From contig CANRBU010000078.1 of NCBI GenBank assembly GCA_947628925.1, positions 1 through 5,260 of the forward strand: a stretch of 5,260 nucleotides of DNA, written 5' to 3'. A model generated the notes under the pieces. The model worked only from the letters and a program-made list of their open reading frames with translations. It ran no database searches and had not been told where the DNA came from. This DNA is from an uncultured Clostridia bacterium (GTDB lineage: Bacteria > Bacillota > Clostridia > TANB77 > CAG-508). This document shows positions 1 to 5,260 of the stretch, piece by piece. The first letter of the stretch is position 1, and each line of letters starts with the position of its first letter. The position numbers were made by a program, and so were the translations under genes.

Positions 1-1540
1 TATAAAACTAATATAAAACAAATTATTTTAAATACTCTAATGTATATTGGGATTAGTTTGCTCACATTATTTATTGTTATGACAATTATAACTAGAGGAC
101 ATCCAATGTCTTGGCTAAAGTTTACACTTGGTGTTAGCTCATATCAAAAGTGGTATTATAATTGGGGACCAGCAAAATATAATGTTTTTTTATCAGATAT
201 AGAACTATCATTTACACATATAATAATGATGATATTGTCAATAATATACATATATAAAATAGCTAAATCAGAAAGCAAATCTAATATGATGAGATATTCT
301 ATATTAGCAATAATTGTTATTCAACAATTGTTGTCACGGATATTTATATCAATTTTTGTCAGGCGGAACATCACATGAGGTACTGGGCTTAGTTTGTTTT
401 GTATTCATTTTTGCATATGTTATTCAAGGATTATGCAAAATATGTAAGTGGAAAACAGTAAAGAATATTGCAAAAACAGGGATAATTGTTTTTTGTGGAT
501 TCATTTTAGTTGGACGTACTACAAATACAGTATTATCATATGATAAAAGAGAAAATGAGAATTCAGTATATATAGACGAATTAAAAGGATATTTTACAGA
601 ACTTGGTGATAGTATTGAAGATGCGAAAAAGAGAATAGGAGATAAAAAGATATTTTCAACTTATGCAACTGCAATAGAAGATGCAACACACCAATTTCAA
701 CCATCAGGAATTGATTATATTATACATGTATTAGGTGATAAACAAAGAGAAGAATATATAGATGTATTTAAAAAAGGTGAGTTTGATTATGCAGTTACAA
801 CAGACAAAGATTATAATCAATGGAGACATTGGATAAGAAACGCAAATTGGTTCTTCTATAAAGAATTGTATAAAAATTATATACCAGAATTTTCTACAGA
901 GTATAATGTATTTTGGAAAAAAGTAGAAAAGGAGCCAATTACTGAAAAGGCAGATATAACAGTAGAAACTAAAAAGCTTTATAGTAAAACTATCAAAGTA
1001 AAAACAGAAAATCCTAATTTTGATGGTGTGGCAAGTTTAAAAATAGCATACAAATCACATTTTCAAAAAGATTTCTGGACACAAGGCATAATAAATAGAT
1101 ATGTATATGTGACAAATACTACACAGACAAATCTAACAGATAGTATACATATTGATTATAATATCCCTAATAAATCAGACGAATATTATATTCCAGTAAC
1201 AATTATAAATGGCGTTGGAGAAGTTGATATAAGTTCATGGCCAGCAGATTATACAACTTTTGAACTTTATAATGCAGAAATAGATGAACTTTTTGATGTA
1301 AGTCTTAAATATTGTGTAGCAAGTAAAGAACATAATACATTTGACAATACTGTATATATTGACAATACAAAAGAAAATCAAGTTATTTTAGAAAATGCTA
1401 AAACAATAAAACTTGGTGATGTGCAAGAAAATGTCACAGAAATGGAAACAGAAGGAGATTTTATAAAATTAAATTTATCAGGTAATGCAGATACTTTTAA
1501 ATATCCTAATTATTTTGAAGTTATCAAAGAAGGTCAATAA
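1..1540 (+). CDS. Multi-pass membrane protein of surface polysaccharide biosynthesis, 5'-partial, one +1 frameshift
   Basis: The frame is open at the left edge (frame 1, nt 1-336) and continues in frame 2 from nt 338 to the TAA at 1538-1540, giving 512 residues in the window. ATG 40 lies inside a hydrophobic segment and is probably internal. Predicted membrane helices fall at about residues 13-33, 71-88, 100-120, 126-145 and 156-173; the third spans the frame break. About 335 residues follow, probably outside the membrane, with an FQPSG motif (232-236), an aromatic W274/W277/NANWFFY (280-286) block, and then a region of short alternating hydrophobic stretches that looks beta-rich. The layout of helices followed by a large C-terminal domain resembles GT-C-type or related envelope polymer proteins, but I cannot name a family. 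Without the shift, frame 1 stops at 376-378, losing the last helices and the whole C-terminal domain. It is the first visible gene of the operon; gene B follows after 32 nt. It may be a pseudogene, a sequencing artefact or a frameshifted gene. Confidence 0.72.
334..340 (+). other. Proposed +1 frameshift site 1, TCA-CGG-A, in the membrane protein gene
   Basis: Frame 1 reads TCA (334-336) CGG (337-339) and would stop at TGA 376. Frame 2 is closed upstream by TAA at 311-313, so the change of frame must lie between 314 and 375. Membrane-protein sense runs in frame 1 through IIVIQQLLS and resumes in frame 2 as YLYQFLSGGTSHE. Skipping C337 and reading GGA at 338 joins them as LLS-GYLYQF. Skipping one base after CGG would instead give LLS-RYLYQF. 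The same heptamer lies at the break in the glycosyltransferase at 4544-4550. That a shift is needed is seen in the sequence; that the ribosome makes it is inference. Confidence 0.55.
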
Positions 1541-1555
1541 AAGAGCTTAATAATC

Positions 1556-1564
1556 GAGAAAGGA
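1556..1564 (+). promoter_or_regulatory. Ribosome binding site of the isomerase gene
   Basis: GAGAAAGGA ends 8 nt before ATG 1573. The 32-nt gap after gene A holds no promoter or terminator I can support. The preceding CGAGAAAGG word recurs upstream of gene D (3224-3232), and AGAAAGGA recurs before gene C. Confidence 0.7.
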
Positions 1565-1572
1565 AATAAAAA

Positions 1573-2385
1573 ATGAAGTTATCAATATCAAACATAGCTT
1601 GGCAAAAAGAATTTGATGAAGAAATGTATGAATACTTATCAGAAATAGGGTTTGAAGCAGTAGAAATTGCACCAACTAGAATTTTTGAACAAAATCCGTA
1701 TTCACATTTAGAAGAAGCAAAAGTATTTTCACAAAACCTATTTGAGAAATATGGTTTAAAAATTAGTTCTATGCAATCTATTTGGTTTGGAAAAAATGAA
1801 AAAATATTTGGAACAGATGAAGAAAGAAAAGAACTGATTTCATATACAAAAAAAGCTATTGACTTTGCTAAAAATTTAGATTGCCATAATATTGTGTTTG
1901 GTTGCCCAAAAAATAGAGTTATTTCAGACAAAAAAACAGATTATCCAATAGCATTAGAATTTTTTAAAGAAATAGGGGAGTATGCGTATAAAAATAATAC
2001 TTGTATTGCAATAGAGCCAAACCCTACAATTTACAATACTAATTTTATCAATAAAACACAAGAAGCTATAGATATAGTTAAAGAAATCAATTGTCTAGGT
2101 GTAAAAATAAATTTAGACTTAGGCACAGTATTGCAAAATGAAGAAAATATAGAAACAATAAAAAATGATGTAGATTTAATTAACCATGTGCATATTAGTG
2201 AACCTCATTTAGTACCAATCAAAAAAAGAGATATCCATCAAAATTTGATGAGTATTCTAAATCAAGAAAATTACAAAGGATATGTTTCAATTGAAATGAA
2301 AACTGGAAGTACAATTCAAGAAATTAAAGATATATTGCAATATCTTACAAAACTTAGAAAGGACTGTAAAAATAATGGAATATAG
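1573..2385 (+). CDS. Sugar phosphate isomerase/epimerase, TIM barrel (xylose isomerase-like / AP endonuclease 2 family)
   Basis: This 270-residue protein has the usual length for the family. It opens with the first barrel strand (MKLSISNIAW) and carries the EAVEIAPTR strand near 28-36. The four expected divalent-metal ligands can be seen in order at strand ends: E148 (AIEPNP), D182 (NLDLGT), H207 (HVHISEP) and E241 (VSIEMK). The family isomerises or epimerises keto and aldo sugars, sugar phosphates or inositols through an enediolate bound to the metal; the substrate here cannot be read from sequence. It is cytoplasmic, with no signal peptide or membrane helix. The start at 1573 follows a good ribosome binding site. 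Its 3' end overlaps gene C by 11 nt, so the two are probably translationally coupled, and the context suggests it makes or modifies a sugar for a surface polymer. An endonuclease IV role is unlikely given the neighbours and the set of ligands. Confidence 0.88.
   Translation: MKLSISNIAWQKEFDEEMYEYLSEIGFEAVEIAPTRIFEQNPYSHLEEAKVFSQNLFEKYGLKISSMQSIWFGKNEKIFGTDEERKELISYTKKAIDFAKNLDCHNIVFGCPKNRVISDKKTDYPIALEFFKEIGEYAYKNNTCIAIEPNPTIYNTNFINKTQEAIDIVKEINCLGVKINLDLGTVLQNEENIETIKNDVDLINHVHISEPHLVPIKKRDIHQNLMSILNQENYKGYVSIEMKTGSTIQEIKDILQYLTKLRKDCKNNGI
2356..2363 (+). promoter_or_regulatory. Ribosome binding site of the first glycosyltransferase, inside the isomerase gene
   Basis: AGAAAGGA lies within the last codons of gene B, 11 nt before ATG 2375. 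It supports that start and the 11-nt overlap between the genes. Confidence 0.65.
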
Positions 2386-3178
2386 AAATATTGATGGAGT
2401 CCCAGATTTTGAATGTCAAGAATATAAAGAAAAAACTACAAAATATTGTGTTTGCATTCCAGTCATTAATGAAGGTGAAAGAATAAAAAAAGAATTAGAA
2501 AAAGCCAAAAAAGAAAACATACACAAAATGGCAGATATCATTATATGTGATGCATGTTCAACAGATGGTTCTACAGATTCAGAGCTTTTACAAGAACTAG
2601 GTGTAAATACACTTTTAATAAAAAAAGGTCCAGGAAAGCAGGGAGCACAATTAAGAATGGGCTTTTGGTGGGCACTAAACAGAGGATATGAAGGTATAAT
2701 TACAATAGATGGAAACAATAAAGATAGTATAGAAGATGTTCCAAAATTTATAGAAAAACTAGAGGAAGGCTATGATTTTATACAAGGGTCTAGATTTATA
2801 AAAGGGGGACAAGCAATAAATACACCAATTGTAAGATATCTTTCAGTTAGACTTTTACATGCACCAATAATATCTTTAACTGCAGGAAAATGGTATACAG
2901 ATACAACAAATGCATATCGTGGATATTCAAAAAAATATCTAGAACACCCTGAAGTAAAACCACTAAGAGATATTTTTGTAACATATGAGTTATTAGCATA
3001 TTTATCTGTAAAAGCAGATAGGCTACATCTAAAAACATGTGAAATACCAGTAAGACGTGAATATCCAAAAGAAGGAAAAACACCTACAAAAATTAGCAAA
3101 GTTAAAGGAAATGGAGAATTGCTAAAAATTTTGTTTAGTAATTTGTTTCATAAATATGACGTGAAGGTTGAAAAATAA
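2375..3178 (+). CDS. Family 2 glycosyltransferase, dolichyl/polyprenyl-phosphate sugar synthase-like
   Basis: The product is 267 residues with a GT-A fold. The nucleotide-sugar binding start is CIPVINEGERI (27-37); ICDACSTDGSTD (57-68) holds the conserved acidic loop; the usual DxD position reads TIDGNNKDS (110-118), so D112 and D117 are the likely metal or nucleotide contacts. QGSRFIKGG (137-145) and a conserved-looking DTTNAYRGYS block near 190-200 follow. The C-terminal part contains EIPVRREYPKEGKTPTKIS, a basic region. There is no transmembrane helix, as in the single-domain, soluble or peripheral DPM1-type enzymes. The family transfers a sugar from a nucleotide donor, often to a polyprenyl phosphate at the inner membrane face; donor and acceptor here are unknown. 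The gene starts inside gene B, and a 67-nt gap separates it from gene D. Confidence 0.88.
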   Translation: MEYRNIDGVPDFECQEYKEKTTKYCVCIPVINEGERIKKELEKAKKENIHKMADIIICDACSTDGSTDSELLQELGVNTLLIKKGPGKQGAQLRMGFWWALNRGYEGIITIDGNNKDSIEDVPKFIEKLEEGYDFIQGSRFIKGGQAINTPIVRYLSVRLLHAPIISLTAGKWYTDTTNAYRGYSKKYLEHPEVKPLRDIFVTYELLAYLSVKADRLHLKTCEIPVRREYPKEGKTPTKISKVKGNGELLKILFSNLFHKYDVKVEK

Positions 3179-3245
3179 TTACAATTCTTTTCCAACCGAG
3201 AAAGAGGTGCTGTTTATAGACAGCGAGAAAGGATGAATAAGAAAA
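3179..3245 (+). promoter_or_regulatory. 67-nt leader of the oxidoreductase gene: two CGAGAAAG words around a small hairpin
   Basis: CGAGAAAGAGG (3197-3207) and CGAGAAAGG (3224-3232) lie 27 nt apart. Between them GCTGT (3209-3213) and ACAGC (3220-3224) form a perfect 5-bp stem with a 6-nt loop. The second word forms the ribosome binding site (GAGAAAGGA, 3225-3233), 12 nt before ATG 3246. The stem reaches its first base, so folding could affect ribosome access. No T tract follows the hairpin, so it is not a standard terminator. I see no convincing promoter. Any regulatory role is speculation. Confidence 0.45.
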
Positions 3246-4364
3246 ATGGCATATGACAAGATAATAATTGGAGCTGGAATTTATGGCTTGTATTCTGCAC
3301 TTTTCTGCGGAAAACGAGGCCAAAAAGTACTAGTACTAGAAAAAGATAGTGAACCTTTTAAAAGAGCAACATATATCAATCAAGCTCGTGTACATATGGG
3401 TTACCATTATCCACGTTCATTATCTACTGCAATAAAATCAGCACAGTATTTTGAAAGATTCCATACTGAATATCACTTTTCAGAATTAACAGATTTTGAC
3501 CAAATTTATGCAACATCTTCAAACTTTTCTTGGACAAATGCAGAACAATTTAAAAAATTCTGTAATTCAGCAAATATAAAATGTGAAGATGTGCCTGTTC
3601 AAAAATATTTTAAAGAAGGGGCTTGTGATGGTAGTTTTCTAACTAAAGAATATACCTATGATGCACAAATTTTGAAAAATTATTTTATAGAAGAACTAGA
3701 CAAATTAAAAAATGTTGAAATCAAATGTAATGCTGATATTGAAAATATTTTAAAGAAAAGCAATGTGTATGAAATTATATCAGCAAATGGTGAAAAATAC
3801 GAAAGTCCATTTGTACTAAATGCAACTTATGCATCTATAAATCAAATTTTAAATATGTTAGGTTTAGATACTTTCAAAATTAAATATGAATTATGCGAAA
3901 TTATATTATGCACTGTTAGTGAAAATTTTAAAAATACAGGTATAACAGTTATGGATGGACCATTTTTCTCAATTATGCCATTTGGAAAAACAGGTTATCA
4001 CTCTTTAACAGCAGTTACTTTTACACCACATGTAACAAGCTATGATTCTTTGCCAACTTTTGAATGTCAAGATAGAGCAAATGGCTTTTGTACACCAGAA
4101 AAACTAGGAAATTGTAATGATTGCCCAGCAAAACCTAAAACAGCTTGGAGTTACATGTCAAATTTAGCAAAGAAATATCTAAAAGATGAATATAAATTTG
4201 AATATAAGCAATCATTATATTCAATGAAACCAATTTTAAAAACTTCAGAAATAGATGACTCAAGACCAACTGTTATAAGACAATTTTCTACAAATCCAAC
4301 TTTTATAAGTGTATTATCAGGAAAAATAAATACAGTATTTGATTTAGATGAGGTGTTAGTATGA
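3246..4364 (+). CDS. FAD-dependent oxidoreductase, DAO (amino acid oxidase-like) fold
   Basis: The product is 372 residues. The N-terminal Rossmann motif IIIGAGIYG (6-14) is followed by VLVLEKD (28-34), whose E32 would bind the FAD ribose; R40 and the segment NQARVHMGYHYPRS (45-58) match the second flavin-contacting region of DAO-type proteins. The C-terminal SVLSGKINTVFDLDEV again resembles the region that closes over FAD. The start is fixed by the Rossmann motif and the upstream binding site. The family oxidises C-N or C-O bonds of amino or hydroxy acids and similar substrates. In a polysaccharide operon a sugar or sugar-linked intermediate is plausible, but this is inference. A four-cysteine cluster (C274, C282, C290, C293) sits in a loop in the second half. 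There is no signal peptide or membrane helix. Its stop overlaps the start of gene E (ATGA, 4361-4364), a sign of translational coupling. It contains the only in-frame CGA codon I found (R24). Confidence 0.85.
   Translation: MAYDKIIIGAGIYGLYSALFCGKRGQKVLVLEKDSEPFKRATYINQARVHMGYHYPRSLSTAIKSAQYFERFHTEYHFSELTDFDQIYATSSNFSWTNAEQFKKFCNSANIKCEDVPVQKYFKEGACDGSFLTKEYTYDAQILKNYFIEELDKLKNVEIKCNADIENILKKSNVYEIISANGEKYESPFVLNATYASINQILNMLGLDTFKIKYELCEIILCTVSENFKNTGITVMDGPFFSIMPFGKTGYHSLTAVTFTPHVTSYDSLPTFECQDRANGFCTPEKLGNCNDCPAKPKTAWSYMSNLAKKYLKDEYKFEYKQSLYSMKPILKTSEIDDSRPTVIRQFSTNPTFISVLSGKINTVFDLDEVLV
4350..4355 (+). promoter_or_regulatory. Ribosome binding site of the second glycosyltransferase
   Basis: GAGGTG lies in the last codons of gene D, 5 nt before ATG 4361. 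It pairs well with the 16S 3' end and supports initiation at the ATGA overlap. Confidence 0.7.
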
Positions 4365-5260
4365 TTACAAACAAAGAAAAGAATTTTATTTCAGCAGTTG
4401 TATATGTACATAATAATGAAAAAGAAATCGGGAATTTTTTAGAAAAATTAAACAGTAAACTAAGTGAAAACTTTGAAAAATATGAGATTATCTGTGTTAA
4501 TGATAAATCAACTGATGATAGTGTAGAAGAAATCAAAAGAATTTCACGGAAATACAGATGCAATTATCAGTATAGTAAATATGAGCTATTATCAGGGAAT
4601 AGAACTTTCTATGAATGCAGGCATGGACTTAAGTATAGGTGATTTTGTATATGAATTTGATAATATTATTATTGATTATGATTTAGATGTAATTATGCAA
4701 GTTTATCAAGAGACTTTAAAAGGTTATGATATAGTTTCTGCAGCATCAAAAACTAAAAAAAGATTTAGTTCAAGGATGTTTTATAAAATATTTAATAAAA
4801 ATGCTAATAACATGTATGATATACATACAGAAACTTTTAGAATTTTATCTAGAAGGGCTATTAACCGTGTAAAATCAAAATGTGTTGCAATACCATATCG
4901 TAAAGCAATCTATGCAAATTGTGGTCTAAAATTAAGTTGTATATATTATCCTTCAATATTAAAAAAGAATTCTAAGATAACAAAAGAAATGAAAGACACA
5001 AGAAAAGACTTAGCTGTAGATTCTATAATTTTATTTACAGATGTTGCTTATAAATTAGCAATTGCAATGTCAGTTGTTATGATGCTTATTGCAATAGGAA
5101 CAGGTATATATACAATTTATGTTTTTTTATCTTCACAGCCAATTGCAGGTTGGACAACGACTATGTTACTTCTATCTCTAGCATTTTTTGGAATTTTTGC
5201 GATACTCACAATAATGATAAAATACTTAACAATTTTAATTGATTTAGTATTTAAAAAACA
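4361..5260 (+). CDS. Family 2 glycosyltransferase with C-terminal membrane helices, 3'-partial, one +1 frameshift
   Basis: Frame 2 encodes residues 1-62 (nt 4361-4546), and the protein continues in frame 3 from nt 4548 to the right edge without a stop, about 299 residues in the window. The first part is a GT-A start: SAVVYVHNNEKEI (11-23) and IICVNDKSTDDS (43-54). The frame 3 part resumes exactly where the fold requires: IVNMSYYQGIE (71-81), then NAGMDLSIGDFVYEFD (85-100) in place of the usual GD..x.DxD strand. Two hydrophobic stretches, about nt 5055-5130 and 5157-5250, are membrane helices as in GtrB/ArnC-like polyprenyl-phosphate glycosyltransferases. Without the shift the product would end at TGA 4640-4642 after 93 residues, lacking most of the catalytic domain and all membrane helices. 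The family normally places a sugar on polyprenyl phosphate at the cytoplasmic face. The acidic motif is degenerate (EFD, then DYDLD). It may be a pseudogene, an artefact or a frameshifted gene. Confidence 0.78.
4544..4550 (+). other. Proposed +1 frameshift site 2, TCA-CGG-A, in the second glycosyltransferase gene
   Basis: Frame 2 reads TCA (4544-4546) CGG (4547-4549) and ends at TGA 4640. Frame 3 is closed upstream by TAG at 4524-4526, so the switch lies between 4527 and 4639. Family sense narrows it to about 4541-4563: frame 2 is sensible through SVEEIKRIS, and frame 3 from DAIISIVNMSYYQG. Skipping C4547 gives KRIS-GNTDAI; a skip after CGG gives KRIS-RNTDAI. The heptamer and its phase are identical to site 1. 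The need for a shift is seen; its mechanism is inferred. Confidence 0.58.

Noticed and set aside
322..333. Perfect 12-nt palindrome CAACAATTGTTG just before frameshift site 1
   Set aside because: As RNA it gives at most a 4-bp stem; it simply encodes QQLL, and nothing similar precedes site 2.
353..357. The T5 run as the slippage point or phase-variable tract in gene A
   Set aside because: Five Ts is short, and runs of similar length occur elsewhere without a break. Shifting there is possible (giving SILSGG), but the heptamer shared with gene E is a stronger explanation.
314..1540. Independent gene starting at TTG 314
   Set aside because: It has no ribosome binding site, its first residues are an out-of-frame reading of the upstream gene, and it would begin in the middle of a membrane helix. 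A frame break explains the data better.
1524..1931. Reverse-strand open frames, here and at 2416-2718, 2770-3099, 2847-3083, 3135-3323 and 4303-4563
   Set aside because: They lie opposite well-supported + strand genes and show no recognisable domain. They are what AT-rich coding sequence gives by chance on the other strand.
3209..3224. Rho-independent terminator between genes C and D
   Set aside because: The stem is only 5 bp, and an A/G-rich ribosome binding site follows instead of a T run.
3233..3256. Alternative start ATG 3233 for the oxidoreductase
   Set aside because: That frame stops after seven codons; ATG 3246 gives the Rossmann motif directly.

Overview
The window is strongly AT-rich, uses AGA for most arginines and has AGAAAGGA-type ribosome binding sites. 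Together with the protein relationships, this suggests a low-GC Bacillota, probably an uncultured gut Clostridia lineage (inference). All recognisable genes are on the + strand, packed as one apparent operon. I see no RNA genes, insertion sequences, CRISPR arrays or convincing terminators. The largest gap between genes is 67 bases.

Layout: (A) 1-1540, the 3' part of a multi-pass membrane protein with a large C-terminal, probably extracytoplasmic domain, with its reading frame broken near 337; (B) 1573-2385, a TIM-barrel sugar phosphate isomerase/epimerase; (C) 2375-3178, a soluble family 2 glycosyltransferase of the polyprenyl-phosphate-sugar synthase type; (D) 3246-4364, an FAD-dependent oxidoreductase of the DAO fold; (E) 4361-5260 and beyond, a second family 2 glycosyltransferase with C-terminal membrane helices, with its reading frame broken near 4547. 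B/C and D/E overlap, which implies coupled expression. The set looks like part of a cell-surface glycopolymer or glycolipid pathway: B and D may modify a sugar or sugar-linked intermediate, C and E transfer sugars (perhaps to a polyprenyl carrier), and A acts in the membrane.

The most striking signal is that genes A and E are each interrupted once, both by a shift of the same direction (+1), and the same heptamer TCACGGA (334-340 and 4544-4550) lies at both breaks, read as TCA CGG A in the upstream frame. These are the only two copies of that heptamer on the + strand and the only two in-frame CGG codons in the five genes. Reading TCA, skipping C and continuing at GGA restores both proteins. 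This could be programmed +1 frameshifting at a rare or poorly decoded CGG arginine codon. A systematic one-base sequencing or assembly error in this context, or two real mutations, would also fit and must be excluded first.
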